Below are positions 13,701 to 26,157 of a stretch of DNA of 64,000 nucleotides, in pieces. Each line of letters opens with the position of its first letter. Position 1 is the stretch's first letter. Source of the stretch: Mesaphorura yosii (Eukaryota; Arthropoda; Collembola; Poduromorpha; Tullbergiidae); the NCBI GenBank assembly GCA_009869945.1, contig WIXG01000010.1, positions 372,001 to 436,000 of the forward strand, given 5' to 3'. The position numbers and the translations under genes are program-made. Under the pieces are notes generated by a model. The model searched no databases and was not told the origin of the DNA. It saw only the letters and a program-made list of their open reading frames with translations.

Positions 13701-16700
13701 TTTTTGTGACTTCTGTGATAAAATTATGATTTATATGCTCAGAGCTTTAATTTTTGACTTCTGAGACATAAATTATGTTAGCACCAGTGCGCTTCTTGCA
13801 ACAGGGAGAAGGAAAAGATGTTGCACACTTGCTTCTGCATTGGAGATAGGAGCAGTACATGTGAGCTAAGAGCTCTTGAAGTATTTTCAGTCTTTCTCAA
13901 TCCACAAGCATCATTAAAATGTCTGATGAGCTCCAGCCTATTCATGTGCATAATAATGCCTCCCCAATTGGCATTGAATTACATAGATGCGACTTAGTAT
14001 CTTGCTTTGCAGCAAACTCTCAAGCGCTCACAGCCATGCATACTTAAACTATCAGCAATATGCTTAACCAAACAGCAGTCGTGTTTAACCAATCACCAGC
14101 TGTGGTCAAGTGTTCAGCAATTGATTCCTAACTTCTATCTTCGGAGTCTCTTAACCACTGCTAAATTCTTCCAAACACTTCTATAAATGAACTAAATGAG
14201 GCCTTCCGTTCTATTTTCAGGTAAATTTGTTGGCGTCACAATCCAATCCGGTTGTTCAAGTGCTCCTTGGGCAATCCAGCCCAATCCCGCTAAGCACGCT
14301 GAAGATCTGGCGACAAAGCTCGGCTGCCCAACTGTACCCAGTACAGACATGGTCGACTGCATCAGGACGTTTTCACCGCGTACTATAATGAAGGTTAGAA
14401 TCAGTCAACAACACACAGACTCATAGATCAGGGTTATTTTAGACTCTCGACCGCAACCAGTGAAGTCACGTCCGTTTGCGTTTGTTGCACGTGTGATGTT
14501 TGACTATAGTTTCAGCGAGTAAATTAGTTAAATCTATTTTCACCACGCTCGCCTTTCCCTTCACGTCATTTCAATGGGCAAGTGGTGAAAGTCCAGGCGG
14601 TTGACGTCAAAACTTCCCGTTGCGGAATTAGTTTCGTGTGTTTCAAGTGACGGCTTTCATTTAGGATGAAGCAAAGTGCGAAATCACATTTTCAATTTAC
14701 TTTATAATGTTGTCAACGTCCAATGCGGTTGTGCTTACATGGTATGGCATGGTAAGGTTCATGTCAAGTTAGACGCTAGGCCCGTTTTGGTTAATCTAAA
14801 CTCTCCACCCATAAAATTTGCTCCGCCACTGTGGATGAGGCTGAAATAAAAATCAATCACCTTTTAACGGCCAGAAACCCAACATGCCATGCAGTATGCT
14901 GATGAATATGAAGCTGTCCGTGTGTTTTGTTTCGCAGAATGCCAATTTGGAGGATGGTCTGAGTTTAGCGTACGCAGCTGTGATTGATGGCAACTACGGT
15001 GGCAAATTCCTCGCTGCTCATCCTGACGTTTTGATTAAACAGAATCGATTTGCCCATGTTCCCATGCTCGGCGGATTCACAAAGGACGAAGTCACAATCT
15101 GGTTTACAAAATGTACGTAAACTGCAATTTGCAAATAGTGCTTTTGTTGCAAAGTTTTGCAATTTTTCGTGCTTAGCCAGTTCAAACTGAATTCAAGTGC
15201 TAAACTCTTTGACATGTGTTGTTATTGCAGTGGGGCCAAGTTCGCCGGTGAAGCATTTGGTTGATTTCTTGCAACATGACGTTGTGAGCTTACTTCGTAA
15301 CATTCCTGGACTCACCGAAGCCAACCAGGCGGCAGCGATTCACGCCGTGAAGGTGCAGTACTTGTACCGTTATGGAATCTTCCCTAATGACACGCTCGGG
15401 AAGACGACTGCCGTCAGTGATGTAAGTTTTTACACTTGCTCGTGTACCTCAAAGATTCTAAGCGCGACACTCTCGCTTGGCTTTGAGATGTCAAAAGCGT
15501 CCGTGCAGTCATGCTTTAATTAACATTCGTGTCGCCAATTCAAAGGGCCAAAATTTCAGCTCTTGCCGCGTATCTTCGCTTTTGTGTCCTCAAAGGTGAA
15601 AGTAAAAGAAAACTCGGGTTTCATGTTCCTAATTATGCAAAGCAATTCTTCCTCGAGCAACTTTTCCGCTCTCGACTTATTAAAGAAACACGAGGAAAGA
15701 GATTATAATTTCGGACAGAGGCAGAACTTCGAACTGGACGCGAATTAATTAACATTTGTGAGCCTTAAAGCCAACTTCATTTGTCGCAGTTTATATCTGA
15801 CGTTGGCCTGAAAGCGCCCTGCATCCAAGAAATGAACCTGCTGGCGCAGTACAATACGGAGCGAGTCTACATTTACGAGTTCCACTACTTCAGCATCGAC
15901 GATGTGAAGATGAGCCGGCAAGAGTGGATCGGGTCGTACCACGAAAGCGAGCTACAGTTTATTTTTGGTGAGCCATACCTCAATTACAGTAACCACCTGA
16001 GATCGTTTGATGACAAGAAGATGAGTGATCTCATGATGAAGCTCTGGGCGAATTTCGTACGCTTTGGGTAAGTAGTTCGTGTCTCTTGAGCTTCAGGACA
16101 AAAGATAACGCTTTGCGCTTCCAAATCCAGGAATCCAACGCCAAAACTTGGTGCTAAGCGGTCGGCTTCGTCAGCCAACAGTGACGAGACGGGCATTTCG
16201 GTCAGCAGTCTCACGCGTTCACCGTTGAAGTTTGAATGGACCAATTACACTAACATGAACCAGGATTATGCCATTATTGGTCTGAAATCTCGCATGGAAA
16301 AGTATTACTACACGGAAAGGTGAGTCCTGGTACTACTATTATTTTGTGCTATAAATCAGTAAACTAGCGCGTCTGATCCTGATCTCAATTTGCCCCTCCA
16401 GGATGTTGTTCTGGAACTTCTTCTTTCCAATCTTTCGCGACTACGCATTCGTGTTTCCAGGCACAGCCTCGTCTCTCTGTTCAGATTTGGATTTTGTACT
16501 AAACAATTGGATATTTTGGTTACTCGTCAGTATTATTTGTTGTCTCGTAGCTTTAGTGTTTGTACTCGTCTTTTGCCACGCAAAGTACTTTAGAATCAGC
16601 TCACTGAGCGCCAGTAACAGTAACGGCATTAACTGCCATAATCACAACCATGCTAGTCACAGTCACCATCATCGACGGAGTCGAACGGGTCGGAGCAGCA

Positions 16701-16996
16701 GCTGCGGGAATACGATGTCTGTCGTCACAAATAATAACCTGAGCAGCACCAGACGCTACAGTCACCCAACACATTCCAACAACAGCCTGGATCCGGGAGC
16801 TGGGTCCATTTCGCCATACGTCAAGGCGAAGGGGAAGCAGAATCAGAATCACTATCATCGGGATAACAGGAGGGCTTCATCCACGGGCCCTGCTGCGTGT
16901 ACGATTGAGACAATTAAAGAGACGGATGCTGAGCATCAGGAGTCACACATTATTTCCATATCTTCACTCTCACCTCACAAAAAGACATTGATTTAA
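4734..16996 (+). CDS. Type I membrane-anchored carboxylesterase/cholinesterase-family protein with intact catalytic triad
   Basis: An alpha/beta-hydrolase of the COesterase family (about 846 residues). Exons: 4734-5102, 8942-9133, 11709-11901, 12754-12939, 14221-14393, 14938-15112, 15231-15421, 15790-16067, 16131-16319, 16402-16996; all have GT-AG borders and matching phases. A hydrophobic signal peptide (VHVLLLIIV) is followed by a Gln/His run, then the esterase domain: [23 protein letters not shown], oxyanion loop [12 protein letters not shown], nucleophile elbow VGNSAGGAS (Ser about 297), acid in GGFTKDEV (Glu about 422), base in [13 protein letters not shown] (His about 544). Near residues 685-706 is a transmembrane segment, then a basic, His-rich cytosolic tail ending KTLI. 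Neuroligins and gliotactin share the layout but lack the catalytic Ser. An ectoenzyme cleaving esters at the cell surface is inferred; the substrate is unknown. Met 4734 or 4788 could be the start. Confidence 0.92.
5103..8941 (+). other. Intron 1 of the esterase gene
   Basis: A 3.8-kb intron (GTAAGT to TTTGCAG) between the signal-peptide exon and the second catalytic-domain exon. The only structure I see is the degenerate 14-15 bp minisatellite near 6590-6690, listed separately. No nested gene is supported on either strand. Confidence 0.7.
6590..6690 (+). repeat. Degenerate 14-15 bp tandem repeat (minisatellite), copy A
   Basis: Roughly six to seven consecutive units resembling TTGTTCCCAGACAA, for example TGGTTCCCAGACAA and TTGTTTCCCGTTGAA, inside esterase intron 1. 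Spacing of units is 12-16 bp and identity is imperfect. The same unit occurs in inverse orientation at about 40086-40200. Confidence 0.6.
9134..11708 (+). other. Intron 2 of the esterase gene
   Basis: A 2.6-kb intron with GTAAGC donor and TTCGCAG acceptor. It is AT-rich, with only short chance open frames. I see no repeat, RNA gene or nested gene in it. Confidence 0.6.
11902..14220 (+). other. Introns 3 and 4 of the esterase gene, flanking exon 4
   Basis: Two introns (11902-12753 and 12940-14220) surround the exon that carries the catalytic serine (12754-12939). Both have GT-AG borders. Nothing else is recognisable in them. Confidence 0.6.
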
Positions 16997-18704
16997 TTCG
17001 CCATTCGCGGTTGAACTCGGATACCAAAATCGCCATCGCTTGATTCCATGATCGATATCGTACATAATGCTATGCTTATGTAAACAGTGGGCTTTACTTA
17101 ATTTACGCTTCAGAGTATATTAAACTAAAGGTGTTAAAGATTAAATATGAAAAACAAAGCTACTGTGATTCATTCCAGTTAATTCAGTCGTAGTTTAGTC
17201 AATCCTTCCATATCCATGCATGCATGCATTTACTAACTTTGTGTATTATGGGGCGGTTCTGAATTTATCTTCCCATTAAATTAAGATTTTGTGTGATTAA
17301 ATTATTCTTATGAATCGGATGTCGTGAAATAATCGAGACAATTGTCTCATTTTAATTCTCTATTGAAAAATCTGCACCATAAATCAATATATCATACTCA
17401 AATTTACGTGAGGTGCGTAACCCAAACCGCATCCAGTTATAAACAAAATCAATCATTCATCTTGATTCCAATGAAGTCACCTGGCTCGGTCTTCGTTACC
17501 CTTTGTCATTCAGCTTGTGCTAGTAAGACGCAGAAATCTGTTTATGTTTGCATGCCGCACTGTGACTGTTTAGCTCGTGCCTGATTTTATTGATGGAATA
17601 ATTCTGTTGAGTATTAGCAGAATTTTGCGCACTTGAATCAATAATCAGCAATTAGCACGTGTCCTACAATAGGCAGCGAATACGGCAAACAGACAAATGG
17701 TGGCGACAAATTAATGTCCTGATCAACAACCATGAGTCCCGGCACATGATTCATATTCACACGTAAGCGTACGTGCCAAGCCGGATCGAGTGCCGAGACG
17801 AGCGTTCATCGTGCGACAGGAGACAGTTACTAGATTCAGTTGCTTATCAATGTCGCTTTGGTGCTCCTCAGTTGAACTTTTAATCACAAAGCCCCAATTG
17901 ATTGCACAAGCGAGAACAATTGACCGAACATTAACCAGATCACTCAATCAGTGTTTGGATTTCAGGAGAGTCTTGTCCAACGATACGCTACGATACGATA
18001 AGACGCAAAGCAAATATTGTTAACCTCATGCTAGTGCCTGCGTCCAATGTCCAGCACTCGACGAGTTGAATGAAACCTGAGCCGAGTCCCTTTAAAAGTG
18101 TTTAGGAGACTGGATTAGTGGATCATATGCGTCATGAAGAGGCACATCACGCGAAACAACGCTAGGGCTCATATCGCTTGAGTAGTTTCATATGACTCCG
18201 ATAAGCCGGGCTACTACACATAAGCTAATGCGATGGCGATGCTACTGGACAAGCAAATAATGAAAATACTTAAAATGCTTTAAAAGCCGCATTAAAGTAC
18301 ATTCTACTTGAAGAGTTTAATCAGTTGACTGACACCGCACGATGTAACTCCGTAGGAGGAATCGTTAGTCAAATTCATTGCATAACGCAGACACAATTAT
18401 TCAAGTCCATTTTAATTACACGTGACTGTTTGTCGCTTGTTCTCGCACTTGGTCGTTTTGCTAATCATTCGCGCCTTGAAGTGAAACTGTGTTGAGTTAT
18501 TAACTCAATTCGCAAAGATTCATTGACTGCTGACGTATGAAAAGTGGCGTGGCATAATTCATGCATGCGGAACCCGGATGACTTTGCCTAGTACAAAATT
18601 AGGTCGAGACATTTTGAAGGACGTTTGTGTCCAGTCTCAATGTATCCAGTGTCCAGTGTCAATTCACTTGGTTGAAAGTACTTGCTTAAAAGCATCGGAC
18701 TAAA
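16997..18704. other. Esterase 3' UTR and upstream region of the OATP gene
   Basis: After the esterase stop there is an ATTAAA poly(A) variant at 17119-17124 and a short ATGC run near 17217-17228. The rest should contain the OATP promoter and 5' UTR. No coding exon is supported. Confidence 0.5.
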
Positions 18705-21700
18705 ATGGGTTCCAGAATTCCCGACGGAGAGATGAACGGAATCACGATGGAACCAAACTCACGATCAGGTCTCCACACTTCGTTTAAGCTGCAAAAACAG
18801 AAGGAAATCGACATAGGAGAAGATGACGCGCAAGAAGATTCAACGACCGCCTTCTTACAAGCAAATTCTGCGCAAAATTACAACATTGACAATGAGAAGC
18901 AACACAAGTTCCCGAAGGATCAGTTTGTGCTGGAACAAGACGAGGCAGGTCCTGCCGGCGCTGGGGATGAAGACCTTCACCGGTGCGGCCTTGGGCCATT
19001 TCAACCGGCATGGCTCCAGAGATTTGCGACAAAACAAGTCTTCATGCTTGTGTTCTCCGTGCTGTCGGTGATCCAGGGCATGTCGTGGGCGTACAGCACT
19101 GCAACGATTACAACGTTGGAGAAGCGGTTTAAAATTAGCTCAAGGACAATTGGCAAGTCCGGCGGACTCGTTCTTCTCGATCTCCGCGAGTAATGCCAAC
19201 CGTTTCTTTGTAGGTCTCATCAACACCGGCAACGAAGTGAGTCAAATCCTATTCTCGATTGTGATAGCGTACTACGGAAGTCGAGGACACAGACCGAGGT
19301 GGATCGCCGTTGGCGTCATGTTCTCAGCCCTGTCTTGCTTCGTGATTGCGTCGCCACATCTGTTTTATGGACCCGGTGAAGATGCTCTACTTTTGACGGA
19401 AGAATTCCAACACCTCGCCGATGCAGCACCGGGCTCTGCGAACGAAGCCTTCGTTTTGGGCTCGTACTTGTCTTCGACGACACCAGAACCCTTGGATTTG
19501 GATATCGATGCCCTGGGAATTGGTGTCACAGACCACGACCACTTTACGACCAGCGACCATGATTTGATGGGAAACAAGAGCAGAATGTCGGCAGGTAATA
19601 GCAATTACTTCGGAGGCTGTGAATGACTGTAGGAAAAATGTCGAAGAAATCCAGCCAGCGCAATGGAATTTTTGAATAATACTTCTTAGAAAGACATTCA
19701 TTTCCAGGTTCGAGAGCGTTCATAAGACTTTATGGTAGTCATTTTGTAAAATTTATGGGCATCCCAATGACAGATTAACGTTGCCATTCAAAATCTGCTG
19801 GTATTTTGCATTTCTTTAAAAAAAAATACGTGTTTGATACTAGCTCGACAGACGATAGACAGTAGGATTATAATATTTGCACGTAATAATCGTTAAGAAA
19901 ATGAGTTCCGCCTCCACAACACCTCATAAATTATCCCCAGATAGTTTTCACGTGAACGTGACACAATTCCGCACTCTTTTGCTTACACATCTCGCTAAAT
20001 GGGTTCCTTGCTTTCAATATTCCAGATGATTTAAGTCAAATTCCGAAGCAACTTCCTGCCACAGGCAACAAGCGTAATCGAGTACAGCTCTGTGACCGAA
20101 AAGGCAAACCGTCCGCGAATGACGGCGGCTGTAATCGCGGAGATTTGTCAGTTGTACCTCTAATTCTCATCTTCATGTCGTCATTTGTGGCTGGTATTGG
20201 CGTCCTGCTCTTCTTTTCACTCGGTGGACCGTATTTGGATGACAACGTTAAAAAGACACAGTCGCCAATGCTGTTTGGTAAATACGGACGCACTTCCGTG
20301 ACTTAGCCTTAGCGAGCTTTGACGCAATACAAAACTGCCCCCATTCAATGTTCACAGGTATAACGATGTCTCTCCGCCTGGTTGGTCCGACTCTTGGATT
20401 CCTGTTTGGTTCCTTCTGCTTGAAACTGTACATCAGTCCGACATTAACTCCAATCATTAAAAATAATGACCCGAGATGGTTGGGAGCTTGGTGGCTTGGT
20501 AAGTGATACAAGAAAGCGGCGAAGACTAAAGAAAGAAAGCAATTACGCGAATTGTAGCAAACGCGTAGAGAAAAGTTGAATGTCATGCCAGGTAATGTCT
20601 TAAGAAGCTATTCATGGGATGCCACGGCGGTTTGTTCTGTAAATAAGCTCACAAAATTAGTTTCGTTATTGCACGCTTGCGAGCTCGGGACTTCATAAAA
20701 GATTCGACTTGGCACGACAGCTCCTTAATATTTTATACTCCGACTCATTAAAATGTATTGTGCATGTGTGCAGGTTGGATCTGCCTGGGAACCGTGATGC
20801 TGGCCACATCTGTTTTTATTGCCATGTTCCCGCGAGAGCTTCCAAGAACGACGAAAGAAAGGAGACAGAAGCTGGAAGCTAAGCAGTCTCGGCGTGGAAG
20901 CAGCGGTCTGGTGCGATCCGGTTCCATTGGTCTGTCCACAGCTGAGCTGAGTGCCATGGACGAAGTCTCCATCCCGAAATTCTCTGGTAAACCACAAATA
21001 CAGAGCCAGAGTAGCTTTTGTATTTTAAGTAACAACAATCCTGAGAAAGAAAGCTTGCAAATTGCAAAAGAAGTAATTTTCATCACGCAATGGAAATTCA
21101 CGATGTCGCTCGCGTTGTCACCGTCCTAGCAAAAATTTAATCCGTGGCTTTCACCTTGGATTTACAAATGCATTCACTCCACTGAACAAAAGAAAGGCAT
21201 TAACGTCGGCTAAAGCTAATGAGAAAGCAGATGCACGTGTAGCCCGGTGCAAATGAGGGAAAGCGACGTGAGAGCAAACGTGAAAGCAGCAGCAGAGAAA
21301 ATGCACACGTCTTGTCTCGTGCTTTGCATTTTATACTGTATTGTCTGCACAATGTCGAGACCACGGACGCGGACAAAGCTGAGATTGAGTTTTGATTTGA
21401 TTTCCCCAGAGATGAAAAAGGCATTGACCGCACTCCTGAAAAACAAGGTCAATGTTTTCAACAATCTATCGAGCGTGTTCTATTTGTTCTCCGCGATTGG
21501 ATACTGGACCTACATGCCGAAGTACATGGAGACTACTTTCATGCAGTCGGCAGCATCTGCGGCAGCTTTCTCCGGTAAGTGTCAGACTCATCTAATTCTT
21601 ATGCGATTCAGCGCAACTGAGGGACTTGGAACAATCGAAGAATGCAAACAAGCCAAAACAATGCAGTGCAATACTGAAATCTGAAAACGTCATCAGCACG

Positions 21701-23922
21701 AATTTCTCACCGTTATTATCCCTAACTCGGTCACATACTCCTCTGAGAATCGTCGCTACGACTGAAACAGCTCTGATCCACGCTTTGTTTACGTGAAACA
21801 AATGCAATTCGAATTAATTCCTGATTTCTAAGAATTGCAATTCAATTAGTAGATTGCCCAATACCAACAATGATTTCGGTACAAAAGATAAGTGTCGTCA
21901 CAAAATGCGTTTTGAAAATTTCACAAAAGGCAGGAAGCAGGCCAAACGTGTTATGCATTCAATTTAACTCAAGCCGCAAACTTTTTTAATCAAACGTGCA
22001 AACTTAAACTTCCACTATCCATTCCACTCAAATGTTAACTTACTTTGTGTATTTAATTCAATCAATGACATAAGAAGACATTGACTTTTGAGACTTTTCT
22101 CCCGTACGTGCCGCCGTTTAAACAAGAATTGAAAACATGAAGTAAGTTTCGATTGTGTGCCAATGCAATGCTTCGCTTCGTTTGTCGCAGATTACTTTGG
22201 AATTGAATTTTCCAATACATAAACTTGAATGTAAAATGTACTCAGGATCCAGACAGGCACGGAACAGGATCAAATTCTTTCCAAATTGAATTTTTTATGA
22301 TTTTACCACAACTCACGATGCTGCGATGTACGATGGTTTAGGGTTTAGCCTACAGCGTGAATTATTATCCACATCCTAGCAAATAGCGATGGAAAATTAC
22401 TGCTTGGCATGATCTCCTCTCGATTTCCTGATTTCCATAGCGTATCGACTGCCTTAATACAATGCATTGATCCGATTTGTCCTTTCAGGTATCGTCAGCA
22501 TTGCCTTCCAGGCGGTTGGCCTCCTCACGAGCGGTGCGCTGATATCAAAGTTCCGCCCGAGTGCCCGATTTTTAGCCGGATGGAATGTTATTCTTGGATT
22601 TCTTGATGTAAACCTTAATGAGATTTTAATATTTACGAAGACTGTGGTTGTGACCGTCCCTGTAAATACGCTGGGACTCACCAAACGATTTTGTCTTATG
22701 ATTCATTCACATAGGTGGTCATGAAAATTGTATTCACGCAACTGGGATGCCAAGCAGGCGATCTGATGCACGGATACGAGAACAATGATGGCGTGGACGG
22801 TGTTGGGAGTGGAACTTGGAATCTTACGGTCGGATGCAACGTGGACTGCCAGTGCCAAACCAATAAAATGCTGCCAGTTTGTTTCAAAGAAGAGAACAAA
22901 CTGTTTTACTCAGCTTGCCATGCTGGATGCTCGTCATTCGATCCGGTAAACATGACCGCAACCGGTTGCTCGTGCCTACCCTCAATGAGTCACACGGTGA
23001 GCCTTGGAACTTGCTCAGAGGGGTGCTATAAAATTTTCCTGACCTTTCTGGCCGTCAATGCTTTAATCAAGCTGCTGGATTCCTCTGGCAGAATCGGTAA
23101 GCAAAACACGTCTGTTCAATTTACTAATTACATCCTATGTGGTTTCGGTTTATGAATCATAAAACAGCTGTGAACACCCTTCGTTGTTTATTTGCAGGGA
23201 ATATGCTCGTGGGATACAGGTGAGGCTATGAATTGCGAATATTTCACAATAGAGGAAGAATTCTGACGCAAATAAAGCAAGCTGTACCTTTCTTTCTTCA
23301 CTTCTGATTGCTTTCACCCACATGTGATGGCTTGACCTAGAGCGTGGATTTGATTTCGGTTAAATAATTAAACTCGTTCTGTTTACATTTCCTTGCAGAT
23401 GTGTTGATCCGAAGGATAAATCACTTGCAATCGGGTTGGGAATTTTCTTAATTAGTGTGTTTGCCATGCTTCCAAGTCCAATTTTGTTTGGAGCCATCAT
23501 TGGTTAGTGTGGGCGTGATGTGGTTATCAGATCTCAAATAAAAGTTCGACTTGGGGCTCAAAATATTAATTAATCTTGACTCTTGCGCTTGTGTTTCACT
23601 TGCAGATTCAGTTTGTCAGGTTTGGGGCACAAAATGTGGGGGGAGAGGCAACTGCTGGTTGTATGACGGTGCCAGGCTGAGATACTGGTTTAACTTGACG
23701 GCAGCAGGTAAATGCTTGCCAATCACTCACTAATTAGCTCAAAGGCGACTGCTAATTAGCATTCATACATTCTCAGGTTTCATATTCGTGGGAGCCGTAT
23801 TAGACATCTTTGTATGGTATTACGTGCATGACCTCGACCTTTACGACGAGGACAAGAACGTCCAGAACAGGCTGAACAAGAAACGGGCGTCAGATAAGAG
23901 GAGAAGCAATGCGACCACTTGA
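18705..23922 (+). CDS. Organic anion transporting polypeptide (SLCO/OATP family)
   Basis: A 12-transmembrane uptake carrier of the SLC21/SLCO family, about 824 residues. Exons: 18705-19152, 19214-19594, 20026-20277, 20358-20498, 20774-20986, 21410-21574, 22489-22607, 22715-23096, 23198-23219, 23399-23502, 23606-23707, 23777-23922. The cytosolic N-terminus (about 100 residues) leads to the OATP entry motif RCGLGPFQPAWLQRFA. The superfamily signature DPRWLGAWWLG sits at about residues 397-407. A Cys-rich Kazal-like extracellular loop (GCNVDCQCQ to GCSSFDP) fills exon 8. It ends in a basic cytosolic tail. The first intron is 61 bp and begins GC rather than GT (GCAAGT). Exon 9 is only 22 nt. All phases are consistent. 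Substrate cannot be told from sequence; arthropod members carry steroids and xenobiotics. Confidence 0.95.
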
Positions 23923-24461
23923 GACGCGTGACGAGAGACTTTATTTAGAGTTTTAAGATGTATTTTAAGATTATTTCAATTGTTGACTATTTTGTATCAT
24001 CTGCACAAATCGTAAGGAGAGCAAGATAAATAAAAGGTCTCGTTATTGCTGTAATTTAATTCAGAAATTGCGAAATGAGAATGTACAAAAACGCATTTTA
24101 CTGACAGAAGCTTGAAACAAAGTGAATTCGATTCTGCCAGCAGTCCAGCAACAGCACAACGCAGACAAAAAGCTAAAGCTAATTTTACTGCACACAGTCT
24201 CAGCGAGGGAACCCACTGCCGCTAACTTTGAGCAGGTTTCCCTTCGCTGCATTCTTTGTTCATGATTTGCATTATAAAAGCCCATAAGACTTCACCGGGA
24301 CTGGACTCCAGTGCTGGAACAGAGAAGAGTCTGAGTCTTCTGCGTTGCGTGCCTTGTCCTTTCACTTTTCAGCTGCTTGGTCACTTAGCCCATCACAAAT
24401 TATAAGCTAGTGCCTATAATTCGTTATTGCTGTGATTTGAAGATCGAGACTAACTACTGAG
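23923..24461. other. OATP 3' UTR and CDC6 upstream region
   Basis: A 539-bp spacer. The OATP poly(A) signal AATAAA is at 24029-24034. The rest is the probable CDC6 promoter and 5' UTR; no further gene is seen. Confidence 0.6.
24029..24034 (+). terminator. Poly(A) signal of the OATP gene
   Basis: A canonical AATAAA 107 bp after the OATP stop codon and before the CDC6 start. Confidence 0.65.
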
Positions 24462-26157
24462 TTGTTGAGTGGTGAACTGTTTAACCGGCTTGGCAAAATG
24501 GCCCTGACCAGTTTCAAGAAAGCCGACATCGAAAATTCGTTCAAAGAAACCTGTGATAACTCACTGTCATCAAAACTGATTGAGAAAGTCATCTTCTCTG
24601 ATAAGAAAGCTGGGATCGACCGAGACAAAGTTCAGTTGGCGAAGGCTGCCCTTCATATATCCACTCCGGAAAGATTGCCGGCACGTGAAACAGAAATTAA
24701 ACAGATCCATGCATGGGTTGAAAAACATCTACAGAATCACGATTCAGGCGGCATGTACATTTCGGGGTCACCGGGCACGGGAAAGTCGGCAGTCGTGGAT
24801 CACGTCGTGAACAAACTCAGCAGCTACAAGTTTAAGCTTGTGAAGATCAATTGCATGAATGTCAGAAATCAACCAAACTCCATATTTGAAGCCATTGCAT
24901 CTCAGCTGAACCTGACACCCAGAACTGAGGACAGGATCGCGGCTAGGCTAGTTTCAGCCCGATCTCAGATGATGTAAGTAACGTAACGATTACAATTCAG
25001 TTCTCAGGTATGACTTTATTTTAAATCTGTCCACTCATTTTCAATTGTGCAGCGTGCTCGTCCTGGACGAAGTGGATCAACTGCTGTCTTCATCTTTATC
25101 GAGTTCAAAGACAGTCTTGAAAACCGTATTTGAGTGGCCTCTTATCGAAGAATGCAGACTGGTTCTAATCGGAATTGCCAATGCTTTAGACTTATCAACA
25201 CACCATTTGCCAAAATATTTCACCACGTCAAACTTCGACAGCCCAAGCACTCCCAAGCCAAAGCGAGCAACGATGAATGCGAAAGCGATAAACAAAACCG
25301 ACGAGAGCGGCAGAGGATTCTTGATGCACTTCACTCCGTACAAGAAAGAAGACATTGCGAGGATCTTAGAAGATAGATTGGACGGAAACAATATATTTGA
25401 TCCTACTGCAATTAAATTTGTTGCGACCAAAGTGGCTTCCACTTGTGGCGACATTCGAAAAGCGTTGAACGCTTGTAAAATAGCATTGGAGACGGTTGAA
25501 AAGCAAGAACGAAGACAAGGCCTTAAAGTGACTGCGGATGATGGTAAGAATCAGAATCAGATATCAAATTCATCATTGGAAAACTAGAACGGAAAGACCG
25601 ATTGAAATGGTTTGTTTGTTTGTTGAAACTTAGGATTGAATCAGAGGGCAAGTCCAAAGAAGCAAAAGCTGGCTGCAGCTCTCACTGGCCCAGTTGGCGT
25701 GCTTGCGTTATCCAAAGTTTTGACAGCCCAGAAAGATGAAGGAGCAATTCCTTTGCAGCAAGCTACCATTCTTCTGACGCTGCACAAAATTAATTCTGCT
25801 GCCCCGAATTCCAAAAATTTCGTGGAAGATGGTGTCCAATCTGCAATTCCCATTGACCGAGTATACACGGAGCACTTAAAAGTTTGCGAGCAGAATATGT
25901 TTCCAAGAATTGACCGAAGTGATTTGCCCAGTGCCTGCAGCATGTTGCAGGACAGGTCATTAGTTACTATTATTCAGAGAGCAACATCCTGTTCGCCATC
26001 ATCCTCATCTCCGAAAGCACGAGCTGGAACTTTAAAACGCGGACTCTCGATGAAGACTCAGGCTTCTGGACAGATTGGTCTCCTGTTTGACCCGAGGGCA
26101 ATTGAAATTGCCCTTCGTGGTGACCCCGTAATGAGTCAGAAGCTGAAACTTCATTAG
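24462..26157 (+). CDS. cdc6: Cell division control protein 6 (replication licensing AAA+ ATPase)
   Basis: CDC6 binds ORC at origins and loads MCM2-7. Exons 24462-24973, 25053-25543 and 25634-26157 give 508 residues (496 if Met 24498 is used). The Walker A motif GSPGTGKS is at residues 102-109, Walker B VLVLDEVDQLL just after the first intron, and sensor-type segments IGIANALDLS and HFTPYKKEDIARILEDRL follow. The C-terminal winged-helix part starts around VLALSKVLTAQ. Human CDC6 has about 95 more residues before Walker A, so the regulatory N-terminus is short here. An insertion within the AAA+ core (SPSTPKPK) and the linker (ASPKKQK) carry Ser/Thr-Pro sites that fit CDK consensus. ORC1 and archaeal Orc1/Cdc6 are alternatives, but the short length without a BAH domain and the C-terminal arrangement favour CDC6. 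Confidence 0.92.

Noticed and set aside
20725-21101. Overlapping minus-strand open frames across OATP exon 5
   Set aside because: Shadows of the plus-strand OATP exon, which has a clear family match and correct splice phases.
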